A DNA stretch of 64,000 nucleotides. It comes from Neolewinella agarilytica. Lineage in GTDB: Bacteria > Bacteroidota > Bacteroidia > Chitinophagales > Saprospiraceae. The stretch lies in contig NZ_FOFB01000020.1 of the NCBI RefSeq assembly GCF_900110645.1, forward strand, positions 62,001 to 126,000. The letters run 5' to 3'. A model generated the notes under the pieces. The model was not told where the DNA came from. It saw only the letters and a program-made list of their open reading frames with translations, and did not search any database. The position numbers and the translations under genes were made by a program. Of the stretch, positions 25,440 through 34,123 are shown one piece after another. How positions within the stretch are numbered: position 1 is the stretch's first letter; each line of letters begins with the position of its first letter.

Positions 25440-25493
25440 TACCGCCGGCTTCAGCCGGCGGAAATTCCAATCCGCTGACTGAAGTCGGCGGTA
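25440..25493. repeat. REP/BIME-like paired palindromes
   Basis: Two 22-bp arms, 25440-25461 and 25472-25493, are inverted copies of each other with three mismatches, separated by 10 bp. Each arm is itself a hairpin: CCGCCGGCT-TCAGCCGGCGG, and CCGCTGAC-TGAA-GTCGGCGG. It fills the gap between hemL and the next gene. The pattern is that of bacterial repetitive extragenic palindromes. Confidence 0.8.
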
Positions 25494-25504
25494 CAAAAAC
25501 GATC

Positions 25505-26527
25505 ATGCAAGACTATAAAAACATACGCCCCGGCGAAGAGCTGGACTGGCCCCGGCTGGAAGCCTATCTCCGGGAGCAACTTCCTCAGCTGAGCGGAGAT
25601 TTCTCCGTCGGACAGTTTCACGGAGGGCATGCCAACCTGACCTACCTCGTTCGCTTTGGCGAAGAAGAGATGGTCTTGCGGCGCCCTCCCTTCGGGAAAA
25701 TTGCTCCGGGAGCGCACGACATGCGCCGGGAGCACCGGGTCCTCTCTGCCCTGAACCCTTACTTTGCACCTGCGCCCCGCGCCCACCTGCTCTGCACGGA
25801 CCACGACATTATTGGTGCTGACTTCGTCCTTATGGAGCGCCGGACCGGGGTCGTGATCCGAAAAGAACTTCCCGATTGCTTTGCGGACGATATGGCGACT
25901 AAAACCCGGCTGACGGATGCTCTCATGCGCGTCTGTGCCGATCTCCACCTGGTAGATGTGGACGCCGCCGGGCTGAGCGAACTCGGTAAACCAGACGGTT
26001 TTGCCGAGCGTCAACTTAAGGGTTGGACCAAGCGATGGAACCTGGCCAAACTGGAAGAGAATGCGGACATGAGCTATCTGGCGGAAAAACTGCCGCAGGA
26101 TATTCCCACTCCGCAGCGCGTCAGCATTGTTCATGGCGATCTCAAATTTGACAACTGCCAGTTTCAGGCAGATGACCCGGACCAGGTCACCTCCGTCTTT
26201 GACTGGGACATGGCCACCCTGGGCGATCCGCTGATTGATCTGGCCGGACTGCTGAGCTATTGGCCCGACGCCACCATGCCCATCAACCTGCTAAACGGGG
26301 AATGGCCGGACAAAACTTACCTGCGGGAAAAGTATGCTGAATTCAGTGGGCTGGACCTGAGCCGAATGGACTGGTATGAGGCCTTTTCTTACTTTAAAAC
26401 CGCCGTGATCGTTCAGCAGCTTTATGCTCGTTATGTGGCGGGGTCTACGAAGGACCCGCGAATGGAACAGTTTGGACAGGCCGCTAAACTATTCGCTAAC
26501 CTTGGCCGCCAACGACTAAAAGCCTAG
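25505..26527 (+). CDS. Phosphotransferase-family protein (ACAD10/11 kinase-domain type)
   Basis: A 340-residue aminoglycoside-phosphotransferase/choline-kinase-fold protein. It shows the nucleotide-binding GGHANLTYLVRFG and VLRRPPFG, the Brenner motif IVHGDLKFDN (about 207-216) and the metal motif FDWDMATLGDPLIDLA (about 231-246). The RRPPFG and DWDMATLGDPL wording is characteristic of the kinase-like domain fused to acyl-CoA dehydrogenases in ACAD10/ACAD11. The acyl-CoA dehydrogenase gene starts 3 bp downstream, so the two halves are separate genes here. In ACAD11-type systems 4-hydroxyacyl-CoAs are phosphorylated and then rearranged or oxidised. That substrate assignment is inference. Confidence 0.88.
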   Translation: MQDYKNIRPGEELDWPRLEAYLREQLPQLSGDFSVGQFHGGHANLTYLVRFGEEEMVLRRPPFGKIAPGAHDMRREHRVLSALNPYFAPAPRAHLLCTDHDIIGADFVLMERRTGVVIRKELPDCFADDMATKTRLTDALMRVCADLHLVDVDAAGLSELGKPDGFAERQLKGWTKRWNLAKLEENADMSYLAEKLPQDIPTPQRVSIVHGDLKFDNCQFQADDPDQVTSVFDWDMATLGDPLIDLAGLLSYWPDATMPINLLNGEWPDKTYLREKYAEFSGLDLSRMDWYEAFSYFKTAVIVQQLYARYVAGSTKDPRMEQFGQAAKLFANLGRQRLKA

Positions 26528-26530
26528 CTC

Positions 26531-27745
26531 ATGCACTTTGAATATAACGACAAGACAAAAGACCTGATCGGGCGACTCGATGCCTTCATCGAGGAACACA
26601 TTGCTCCCCTTGACGCAGCCTATCATGCCTGGACGAAAGCTAATCTCTGGCAAGTGCATCCGGCCATGGAAGGGCTGAAGGAAAAGGCCCGCGCCGCGGG
26701 CCTCTGGAACCTCTTCCTCCCCGAAGAATACGGTGATTACAGCCCGGGCCTGACTAACCTGGAGTACGCACCGCTGGCGGAACGCATGGGGCGTCACCTC
26801 TGGGCATCGGAGGTGTTTAACTGCAGTGCGCCGGATACCGGTAATATGGAAGTACTGGCCAAATACGGCAGCCCCGCCCAACGGGCAAAGTGGTTGCTGC
26901 CCTTGCTGGCCGGAGAAATCCGTAGCGCCTTTCTGATGACGGAGCCAGAGGTAGCCAGCTCTGACGCCACAAACATTGCCACCCGTATTGAGCGGTCGGG
27001 TGAGGACTACATCATCAATGGTCGTAAATGGTGGAGTACGGGAGCGATGCACCCGGACTGCGCGTTTTTCATCGTAATGGGAAAGACCAATCCGGACGCA
27101 GAGCGTCACCAGCAGCAGAGTATGATCATTGTGCCGGCCGGGACGGCCGGTGTGGAGATTGTTCGCCCGCTGGATGCCTTCCATACCTATGACAGTCCCT
27201 TCGGGCACGCAGAGATCAGTCTGACCAACGTACGCGTACCGGCGGCCAACATCATTTTGGGTGAAGGACGGGGATTCGAAATCGCTCAGGGCCGCCTGGG
27301 CCCGGGCCGGATTCATCACTGCATGCGTCTTATCGGTGCCGCCCAGCGGAGCCTGGAATTGATGTGCCAACGAGTGGATAGCCGGACGGCCTTTGGCCGG
27401 AACCTGAGTAAGTTCTCCAGCATCCGGCAGGAGATTGCTAAGTCAGCCTGCGAGATTGAGCAAGCCCGCTTATTAACCCTCTCTGCCGCCGATCGGATTG
27501 ACCGGCACGGAATCAAAGCCGCCAAGGAGCTGGTGGCGATGATTAAGATCGTTGCGCCAACGATGGCGCAGACGGTAATTGATCGGGCCATTCAGGTTCA
27601 TGGTGGCATGGGCGTCTCATCGGTAGACTTACCCCTGGCTAACTTCTGGGCCTACGCCCGCAGCATCCGCCTGGCGGATGGACCGGATGAAGTGCATATG
27701 TTTCAGCTCGGCCGGAACGTGGTGGCGAAGGGTGGGGTGGTGTAG
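26531..27745 (+). CDS. Acyl-CoA dehydrogenase family protein (ACAD10/11-like)
   Basis: A 404-residue flavoprotein dehydrogenase. Family signatures are [17 protein letters not shown] in the FAD-binding middle domain, the [11 protein letters not shown] strand, and the C-terminal helical domain with [19 protein letters not shown] and [32 protein letters not shown] (broken here by spacing only in this description). It oxidises or rearranges acyl-CoA using FAD. It lies 3 bp after the kinase-fold gene, forming a two-gene operon equivalent to the fused eukaryotic ACAD10/ACAD11. Its role is likely in hydroxy- or branched-fatty-acid breakdown. Confidence 0.92.
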   Translation: MHFEYNDKTKDLIGRLDAFIEEHIAPLDAAYHAWTKANLWQVHPAMEGLKEKARAAGLWNLFLPEEYGDYSPGLTNLEYAPLAERMGRHLWASEVFNCSAPDTGNMEVLAKYGSPAQRAKWLLPLLAGEIRSAFLMTEPEVASSDATNIATRIERSGEDYIINGRKWWSTGAMHPDCAFFIVMGKTNPDAERHQQQSMIIVPAGTAGVEIVRPLDAFHTYDSPFGHAEISLTNVRVPAANIILGEGRGFEIAQGRLGPGRIHHCMRLIGAAQRSLELMCQRVDSRTAFGRNLSKFSSIRQEIAKSACEIEQARLLTLSAADRIDRHGIKAAKELVAMIKIVAPTMAQTVIDRAIQVHGGMGVSSVDLPLANFWAYARSIRLADGPDEVHMFQLGRNVVAKGGVV

Positions 27746-27797
27746 TTGCAAGCAGCATTCGTATTTTGAGCCTCGTTATTAGTAAAACCGACCTAAA

Positions 27798-28751
27798 ATG
27801 GAAACGAAAAGGCACCAATACTTACTCAACGTGGTTTTTCTGGCAGGGCTGTTGCTGCTGGCACTCAATGATCATGTCTTCAAGGGCGCCTACGGAAACT
27901 GGTGGACGGGTAAACTCTCCGACTTCGCCGGAGTATTGATCCTTCCGCTTTTTCTGGCTTACGTGTTCCGGGTCGGGAAGCGTACGGCGGTGGCGGCTAC
28001 GGTAATCCTTTTTACCACGTTTAAGTCGGGCTATTCCCAAGCGATGATTGACGCCTGGAACGGGCTTGGCCTTTTTCATTTGGGCAGGGTTGTGGATTAC
28101 AGTGATTTGCTGGCCTTCGTGGTGTTACCGCTGAGCTACCGGGTCCTGTCCCGGCCAGAAGGCTATGCGCTCCCTTTGCAGTTTCCTCGCCAGATCAGCC
28201 GTTATGCTTTGTTGCCACTGACCCTGGTGTTTTTTGTGGCAACATCCCCGCCAGACAGTTACATTATCATTGGCCCCGAGATCGGTAGTTGTTGCCAGGA
28301 GCCGCCAGCCATTGATTCACTTGGCGGAGGGCGACTGTTTATCCCGACGGCTTTTACGCCGGACGGAGACGGGCTCAACGACCGTTTTCAGGTCATTGCT
28401 GATGAGGGTATTGCCCGGATTGACACCTTCTTCGTGATCAGCCTGGTGGATGGAGATACGGTCTTTCGGGCGGAGAACGTGACGGATATCAGCCCGGCTA
28501 CGGGCTGGGACGGAAGTGATGCGGGCGTGACGGAAGCTTCCAATTACCAGTTTGATATCCGGCTGTCAGCCGTTGATGGTAGTCGCCGTACTTACCGGGG
28601 CTATGTCTGTGCACTTCCCTGCCGGGAACCAACCGGGATGGCCCGGCCGGTAAATCTGGAGGTCTGTGGCTTCGCGGACGAGATTGACCTGAGTACCATT
28701 TTCAGCGATAGCCTGACGACGAGTGAAATACTGGATTGCTTTGTGGAGTAG
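27798..28751 (+). CDS. Polytopic membrane protein with a CHU_C/gliding-motility-type C-terminal domain
   Basis: A 317-residue protein of two parts. Residues 1-155 hold about five membrane helices, including LNVVFLAGLLLLALNDHVF, FAGVLILPLFLAYVF and ALLPLTLVFFVATSPP. After a Cys/Pro-rich linker, residues about 178-280 read FIPTAFTPDGDGLNDRFQV, then GWDGSDAG, then NYQFDIRLSAVDG. This is the pattern of the gliding-motility-associated C-terminal (CHU_C, T9SS type B) domain, normally at the end of secreted surface proteins rather than on a multi-pass membrane protein. The region after 280 is unrecognised. Function is unknown. Confidence 0.72.
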   Translation: METKRHQYLLNVVFLAGLLLLALNDHVFKGAYGNWWTGKLSDFAGVLILPLFLAYVFRVGKRTAVAATVILFTTFKSGYSQAMIDAWNGLGLFHLGRVVDYSDLLAFVVLPLSYRVLSRPEGYALPLQFPRQISRYALLPLTLVFFVATSPPDSYIIIGPEIGSCCQEPPAIDSLGGGRLFIPTAFTPDGDGLNDRFQVIADEGIARIDTFFVISLVDGDTVFRAENVTDISPATGWDGSDAGVTEASNYQFDIRLSAVDGSRRTYRGYVCALPCREPTGMARPVNLEVCGFADEIDLSTIFSDSLTTSEILDCFVE

Positions 28752-28916
28752 GCTTGTTTTTCCTTAATGATTCCTCCGGAATCGCAATGAGCCAGGTAGG
28801 GAGCCCCCTGATGCTACAAACGGTTATGTAAGGCGATACCCATTTTACAAATGAACCTTACAAGAGCTCACCGGATTTCTGGTATATTAGCCTCCAACAT
28901 CAACCAGTACACCATC

Positions 28917-29327
28917 ATGAGAACATTAGTCTTTAGCTTCCTTTGCTGTTTCATCCTCTCCATTGCATCCTGCGACAGCGCCGCCAAGACGATGGCTGCT
29001 AAAACAGAAATGACCGAATCGGCTGCCGTTCCATCCTATGCAGGGGTCTGGTTGGTAACGGTAGAAAACACGCCGTTGGGTACCGTAACCGGAGAGTTGA
29101 AATTAGAAGATATTTCCGGTAGCCTCAAGGGTGTTTTCGTTACGCCTGACGGGAAATCGCTGCCCCTACAGAGCGTTTCTACCACCGAAGACGGCTTAAC
29201 CACCGGCTTCTATTACCCGGATTACGACGTTGATGTTGACGTGCAGCTGACCGGCAAGCCAACCGCCGAAATGCTGATCGGGCAATCGCTGGGAGAGTAT
29301 CGAACGACGGCTAAGCGGAAGGAGTAA
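28917..29327 (+). CDS. Small lipoprotein of unknown function
   Basis: A 136-residue protein starting at the ATG 28917; an upstream in-frame ATG at 28851 would bury the signal peptide. The signal RTLVFSFLCCFILSIASC ends in a lipobox (IASC) with Cys19. The mature part is a beta-rich domain (YAGVWLVTVENTPLGTVTGEL, LKGVFVTPDG) with a lipocalin-like or small-barrel feel but no family I recognise. A single gene, 111 bp before metZ. Confidence 0.7.
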   Translation: MRTLVFSFLCCFILSIASCDSAAKTMAAKTEMTESAAVPSYAGVWLVTVENTPLGTVTGELKLEDISGSLKGVFVTPDGKSLPLQSVSTTEDGLTTGFYYPDYDVDVDVQLTGKPTAEMLIGQSLGEYRTTAKRKE

Positions 29328-29426
29328 GAAGCGCTTATGCTGACATTCCGTAAATCGCCTTAAAACAGAAGGACGATTTACCGGTTCCGGTCTTCGTAGG
29401 ATTTCCATTATTGTCGTTAGGCCGTT

Positions 29427-29434
29427 TACCTTTG
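29427..29434 (+). promoter_or_regulatory. -7 box TACCTTTG directly before metZ
   Basis: TACCTTTG followed by CCCC ends 4 bp before the ATG at 29439. If used as the -7 element, transcription would begin at or within a few bases of the start codon, giving a leaderless or near-leaderless mRNA. No TTTG lies 19-21 bp upstream. Confidence 0.4.
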
Positions 29435-29438
29435 CCCC

Positions 29439-30611
29439 ATGCCAAAATCTCTCCAGCCCCAGACCCGCGCCATTCGCGGGCAAATGGACCAAACTGACTA
29501 CCGCGAACACTCGACGCCGCTGTTCCTGACCAGCAGTTTTACCTTCGATTCTGCCGAGGCGATGGCCGAAACTTTTGCGGGGCAGCGGGAGGGGATTATC
29601 TATTCCAGGTACAATAACCCCAGTGTGGATGAGCTGATCCGTAAGGCCTGCGCACTGGAAGGCACCGAGGCAGGTTTTGCCACGGCCTCGGGAATGGCGG
29701 CGGTTTTTGCCAGTCTGGCGGCGCTGGTGGAAGCCGGCGATCATATCGTGGCGACCCGCGCACTCTTTGGTAGCACGCACCAATTACTGACCAACGTACT
29801 CCCTAAATGGGGCGTTACTTTTACCTACGTTGAGCCCGATCAGCCGGAAAGCTGGGCGGCGGCGGTGCGGCCCAATACGAAACTGTTTGTCACGGAGACC
29901 CCCTCTAACCCCGGCCTGAAGCTGGTCGACCTGGCGGCCGCCGGAAAGCTTTGTAAAGAGCATGGACTGTTGTTTATCGTTGATAATTGCTTCGCGACGC
30001 CGGTCTTGCAGCGGCCGGCGGACTTTGGCGCCGACCTCATCACCCACTCCGCCACCAAGTGGATGGACGGGCAGGGTAGGGTGCTCGGAGGGCTATTGCT
30101 GGGGACGCAAGTGGTGATGGACAAAGTGACCACCTTTTGCCGCCACACCGGCCCGGCGATGTCTCCCTTCAACGCCTGGGTGATCAGTAAGAGCCTGGAA
30201 ACTCTGCACCTGCGCATGAAGGCACACTGCGCAGCAGCGCTTGAAATGGCGGAGTGGCTGAGAAAGCAGGCGGCGATCACGCAGGTGCATTATCCGTTTT
30301 TAGAGAGCCATGCGCAGTACGAGCTGGCGCGCCGGCAGATGACTGCCGGAGGCGGCCTGGTCACTTTCGAACTGGCCGGCGGCATCGCCGCCGCGCAGCG
30401 GCTGCTCAATGCCCTGGAGGTTTGCACCCGTAGCTCCAACCTGGGGGATACCCGTACCATTCTTACCCATCCGGCAACGACCACTCACTCCAAACTAAGC
30501 TCTGAAGAGCGCGCCTCCGTTGGCATCTCCGATGGCCTCATCCGGATGAGCGTAGGCCTGGAAGCAGTAGTGGATATTCAGGAGGATTTGCTGCGGGGCT
30601 TGAGTTATTAA
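29439..30611 (+). CDS. metZ: O-succinylhomoserine sulfhydrylase-type PLP enzyme
   Basis: A 390-residue Cys/Met-metabolism PLP enzyme. Motifs are IYSRYNNPSVDELIRK, GTEAGFATASGMAAVFA, the cofactor lysine K207 in THSATKWMDGQG and the C-terminal TRTILTHPATTTHSKLS. The length and QTRAIRGQ(M)DQTDYREHSTPLFLT-type N-terminus fit the MetZ branch (O-succinylhomoserine sulfhydrylase, direct sulfhydrylation to homocysteine). Cystathionine gamma-synthase and related enzymes share these motifs, so the substrate is less certain than the family. It stands alone between a lipoprotein gene and the RloAB-type island. Confidence 0.85.
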   Translation: MPKSLQPQTRAIRGQMDQTDYREHSTPLFLTSSFTFDSAEAMAETFAGQREGIIYSRYNNPSVDELIRKACALEGTEAGFATASGMAAVFASLAALVEAGDHIVATRALFGSTHQLLTNVLPKWGVTFTYVEPDQPESWAAAVRPNTKLFVTETPSNPGLKLVDLAAAGKLCKEHGLLFIVDNCFATPVLQRPADFGADLITHSATKWMDGQGRVLGGLLLGTQVVMDKVTTFCRHTGPAMSPFNAWVISKSLETLHLRMKAHCAAALEMAEWLRKQAAITQVHYPFLESHAQYELARRQMTAGGGLVTFELAGGIAAAQRLLNALEVCTRSSNLGDTRTILTHPATTTHSKLSSEERASVGISDGLIRMSVGLEAVVDIQEDLLRGLSY

Positions 30612-30737
30612 TTGAAAGAAATAGGTTGTCTTTACTCACTTTGTTGCAAACGAATAAGCGAACATTAGTTGTTAGAATTGTTTAAGTGCATCTTTTTTGA
30701 ATTTTGTAGGTTATATTTGTAAGTAATTTACAAATTC

Positions 30738-32015
30738 ATGTTGTTATCTTTTTCGGTTGCCAACTTTAAATCTTTCCGGGAAGAGCAGGTACTTGACCTG
30801 ACAGCTTCTGCATTGAAGCCTGCGTTTAGCTGGTTGGAAAACGCTGCCGTACCCGTTGGCAAGGAGGAATCAGCCCTGCGTGTGAAAGCTCTATACGGGG
30901 CTAATGCTAGTGGGAAGAGTAATTTGATTAAGGCGATGTTTACGATGATCGGAATAGGACTATTATCGTCACGTGGAAAAGGCCCACTTTCAAGTATTGA
31001 CCCATTTGGGTTTGATGAGAAACTTCTCAAGAAGCCATCTTTTTTTGAAATGAAATTCATGGCTAACGGCACCCGTTATCAGTATGGGTTTCTAGTTGAT
31101 CAGCAGCAATTTCACAAAGAGTGGTTGTATGATATATCGGTGCGTAAGGCCGAGGTTTTTAGTCGGAATTTTCAAGTCGTTAAAGTAAATAAGAAATACT
31201 TTTCTCGGCCAGATACAATAAACCTCCTAACGCACGCTGAAAACGAAGTCTTTCGTCCCAACACTAGTTTTCTTTCTGCACTTTCTCTATTTGAAATGGA
31301 TGATGCAGTAAAAAACACCGTAGCTTTTCTATCCTCAATTACTCCGATCGGCGATGCTGACCATGTTTTTATAGAGCAGGAAGCTTACAAAATGATGGAA
31401 GATGATAAGTTGAGAGAAAAAGTCCGAAATATGTTGGAATACGCGGACATTTCCTTCGATGGGCTTTTTGTAATTGATAGAGAAGCTGCCAAGAAAGCCA
31501 ATTCCGATATGGCTCATCGGTATAATCTGCATAGTACGCGTGGGCAGTATTCCCTATTAGCAACCCATGTTGTGGAGGGTAAAACGAAAAAGGTCATGAG
31601 TTGGCTGTCTGAGCATAATGAGTCGCAAGGAACGCAAAAATTACTTGTGCTTGCACCTTACGTGATTGCGGCTATACAACAAGGTGGCATTCTCATCATT
31701 GATGAGTTCGAAGCTAAGCTGCATACCCGTTTGTCTCGCGAGATCGTTGCCATGTTTAATTCTGCTACGGGAAACCCTAACAACGCTCAGTTCATCTTTT
31801 CTACTCATGATACTAATTTATTGGATCATCGCTTGCTAAGGCGAGACCAAATTGATTTTATAGAAAAGGAAGCCGACCGATCATCGACGGTATATTCTTT
31901 GGCCGACGTCAAGGGAATTCGTAAAGATTCAGACTTTGAGCGTGATTACCTAGGTGGTAGCTATGGTGCCGTGCCGGAGGTTACAGATTTCAACATTGCT
32001 ATCCTCGAAGACTAA
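30738..32015 (+). CDS. RloA/AbiLi-like AAA ATPase of a two-gene defence-type module
   Basis: A 425-residue OLD/AAA_15/21-like ATPase. The N-terminus LLSFSVANFKSFREEQ is typical, followed by Walker A GANASGKSN (54-62). Late in the protein come the Walker B-like ILIIDEFEAKLHTRLS (about 319-334) and FIFSTHDTNLLDHRLL (about 352-367). There is no C-terminal Toprim in this chain; a separate RloB gene follows 1 bp after the stop. Such ATPase-RloB pairs occur in restriction-linked RloAB loci and AbiL-type abortive-infection systems. The coding region is visibly AT-richer than its flanks, consistent with horizontal acquisition. The anti-phage role is inference from family and composition. Confidence 0.82.
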   Translation: MLLSFSVANFKSFREEQVLDLTASALKPAFSWLENAAVPVGKEESALRVKALYGANASGKSNLIKAMFTMIGIGLLSSRGKGPLSSIDPFGFDEKLLKKPSFFEMKFMANGTRYQYGFLVDQQQFHKEWLYDISVRKAEVFSRNFQVVKVNKKYFSRPDTINLLTHAENEVFRPNTSFLSALSLFEMDDAVKNTVAFLSSITPIGDADHVFIEQEAYKMMEDDKLREKVRNMLEYADISFDGLFVIDREAAKKANSDMAHRYNLHSTRGQYSLLATHVVEGKTKKVMSWLSEHNESQGTQKLLVLAPYVIAAIQQGGILIIDEFEAKLHTRLSREIVAMFNSATGNPNNAQFIFSTHDTNLLDHRLLRRDQIDFIEKEADRSSTVYSLADVKGIRKDSDFERDYLGGSYGAVPEVTDFNIAILED

Positions 32016-32016
32016 C

Positions 32017-32640
32017 ATGGCACGACAGAAGAAAAAGCACCGTAAGGCCATCCAGAGAGGGAAACGCTTTTTGATTTTCTGCGAAGGTCAGACAGAGCGT
32101 CTATACTTCAAGTCTTTCCATGATAAGGGAGTTAGTGTTGAACCAAGGGATCCTAATGGTGATCGTAAGCAACTGGTTAAAGATGCAATTAATTCTGACG
32201 ATGGTTCATACGATCAAATTTGGGTGGTCTTTGATCTGGATTACTTACCTGCCAAAGGAAACGCACAATTGACTGAATTTGATGCTACTATCTCTAAAGC
32301 TCGGGCTGCTGGTATTCGAGTGGCCTATTCCGTAGATGCTTTTGAGCTGTGGTTTTGTCTTCACTATGCTTATGTCAACACCCGACAAGAGCGAGCTTAC
32401 TATTACCAACAATTGAGTAAGCGCTGGTCAATCAACTATGAACGCGAAGGAAAAAAAGCTAAGTTTTGCTTGGGAATTCGTGCGTTATTGGAAAATGATG
32501 AAGCGGCCAGTGAGGAGGAAGCAATTAAACGGGCAAAGAAATTATTAGCCACTCATTCCGAAGAGCCCCCACATCGACAAAATCCTGTAACTACCGTTTT
32601 TGAACTTGTAGAAGAATTACTGTCTTCCAAGCAAGGCTAG
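32017..32640 (+). CDS. RloB-family protein (Toprim-like partner of the ATPase)
   Basis: A 207-residue protein; the ATG at 32017 is used because it begins the conserved block and overlaps nothing beyond the upstream stop. Key motifs are FLIFCEGQTERLYFKSF near residue 18, with the conserved glutamate of the Toprim-like core, and IWVVFDLDY near residue 70 with the DxD acidic pair. An aromatic-rich block, VDAFELWFCLHY, follows near residue 107. These match the RloB family. In known pairs (RloAB, AbiL, and the related ATPase-Toprim PARIS design) the Toprim partner is the probable nuclease effector released on infection. AT-rich like the ATPase gene. Confidence 0.85.
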   Translation: MARQKKKHRKAIQRGKRFLIFCEGQTERLYFKSFHDKGVSVEPRDPNGDRKQLVKDAINSDDGSYDQIWVVFDLDYLPAKGNAQLTEFDATISKARAAGIRVAYSVDAFELWFCLHYAYVNTRQERAYYYQQLSKRWSINYEREGKKAKFCLGIRALLENDEAASEEEAIKRAKKLLATHSEEPPHRQNPVTTVFELVEELLSSKQG

Positions 32641-32653
32641 TGTAATTGAAAGG

Positions 32654-32824
32654 TTATCCTTGACCCCCGAAAGCATAATAAATAATCACCGCCAGAACAA
32701 TCAACGGTATCAGGTAATAAAAATAGAGCCGCAATGGGTTGCGGGCAATCCGCCGTCGGGCTTCCGTTTCCGGACTGGTCTTTCGGGTGCTATCTTGTTG
32801 CTTTTCGGACTCCGTTTTTGCCAT
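32654..32824 (-). CDS. Small C-terminal-anchored membrane protein
   Basis: A 56-residue protein with ATG at 32822-32824. The first 30 residues are charged and hydrophilic (MAKTESEKQQDS, EARRRIARNP). The tail LRLYFYYLIPLIVLAVIIYY is a single membrane helix ending GGQG. This tail-anchored layout looks real despite the small size, and codon use is consistent with coding. It is divergent from the FAD oxidoreductase gene and convergent with the RloB gene. Function is unknown. Confidence 0.6.
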   Translation of the reverse strand: MAKTESEKQQDSTRKTSPETEARRRIARNPLRLYFYYLIPLIVLAVIIYYAFGGQG

Positions 32825-32849
32825 GTGGCAAAATACCAAACTATCGAAT

Positions 32850-33998
32850 ATGTTCCGCGCATCCCACTGGGAGAAAACCACCTTTTTACGTGAAGCAGAC
32901 GTGTTGATCGTTGGTGCCGGCCTGACGGGCCTGCAGGCCGCACTGGAGTTGAAGCGGCAAAACCGAAAACTGAATGTACTCGTGATTGAGCGTGCACCTT
33001 TGCCCAGAGGTGCCAGCACCCGTAATGCGGGCTTCGCCTGCTTTGGCGGCCCAACGGAGCTGTTGGCCGACCTCGACGCCTATGGCCCGGAGTCAATGGT
33101 GGACACTGTGCGGCAGCGCTATGCGGGCATTCAGGCACTGGAAGAAAACTATGCTGGCCGGGGGATTGACTGGCATAAATGCGGAGGCTACGAAATAGTG
33201 GAAGAGTCGGCGTCCCGTAAGACTGCGGAAGTGCAGGAGAGGTTGAAAGAGCTGAATGACCTGCTGGCGGAAGTTACGGGTAGAGCGGAGACCTGGTCGC
33301 CGGTTAATTTCTCCGATCTTTCCGACGGGGCAGGGAGCACAATCAGCGGCGTATTCCATAACCCGATGGAGGCACAGTTGCACCCGGGCAAGCTCGTCAG
33401 GGTTTTGCTTGAAGATGGCTACGCCGCCGGAGTGCGCTTCCTCTTTGGGGCTAAAGTTGTCGCCGTAGAGGAGGGCAGGGTGGAAGTGGAGGACTTTGGC
33501 ACCCTGAAAGCCGAAAGAATTTTGCTCACCGTCAATGCTTTCGCCCGTACGTTTTTACCAGAGGACTTCCCGGAAAGCATCCGTCCCGTCAGAAATCAAA
33601 TTTTACTCAGTCGGAAAATTCCCAACTTGAAAATACAGGGATGCTTTCACTTTCACGAAGGCTACGTTTACTTCCGTAATGTGGGAAATGATCGTCTTCT
33701 CATTGGCGGAGCCCGGCATTTAGCGGGGGCTGCTTCGGAGACAGATGCCTTTGGGGCTAACGAGGCCATTGCGGAAACGCTGGTGGCTTCCCTGCAAAGA
33801 TGGTTTCCGGAATACGGCCTGACGCGAGCTGACTTTCCGGATGCCTGGAGCGGCATCATCGCCCAGGGCGATGGTAAGGAGCCGGTGCTTCGTTTCGCAC
33901 GTCCGAATGTCCTCATAGCGGGCCGGCTGGCGGGGATGGGCGTAGCCCTGAGTGCTGCGCTTGCCCGCCGTGCTGCGAAACTGCTCCTGGCGGAATAG
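32850..33998 (+). CDS. FAD-dependent oxidoreductase (DAO family)
   Basis: About 382 residues from the ATG at 32850. That start is favoured because MFRASHWEKTTF resembles the 'SYWEK' opening common in this family; ATGs at 32823 and 32739 are upstream alternatives. The FAD-binding Rossmann motif is DVLIVGAGLTGLQAALEL. Next come PRGASTRNAGFACFGGPTEL, typical of DAO/glycine-oxidase-like enzymes, and a C-terminal NVLIAGRLAGMGVALSAALA FAD-contact strand. It probably oxidises an amino acid or amine. The substrate is unknown and no operon partner is evident. Confidence 0.88.
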   Translation: MFRASHWEKTTFLREADVLIVGAGLTGLQAALELKRQNRKLNVLVIERAPLPRGASTRNAGFACFGGPTELLADLDAYGPESMVDTVRQRYAGIQALEENYAGRGIDWHKCGGYEIVEESASRKTAEVQERLKELNDLLAEVTGRAETWSPVNFSDLSDGAGSTISGVFHNPMEAQLHPGKLVRVLLEDGYAAGVRFLFGAKVVAVEEGRVEVEDFGTLKAERILLTVNAFARTFLPEDFPESIRPVRNQILLSRKIPNLKIQGCFHFHEGYVYFRNVGNDRLLIGGARHLAGAASETDAFGANEAIAETLVASLQRWFPEYGLTRADFPDAWSGIIAQGDGKEPVLRFARPNVLIAGRLAGMGVALSAALARRAAKLLLAE

Positions 33999-34123
33999 AG
34001 CTGGACGAAAGCCAAACTTAAGTTTATTCGAAAAACGGCAATACAAAGTCCGTTTGATGCGTATTAATGCTACCGATTTACCCAGCAGGCATTTTTACTT
34101 CAGAACTATCAACTTTAGTTATC

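Noticed and set aside
25763-25783. TTTGCACCTGCGCCCCGCGC inside the kinase-fold gene as another motif copy
   Set aside because: It encodes an ordinary segment (YFAPAPRAHLL) and matches the consensus only partly, so chance in GC-rich coding sequence is likely.
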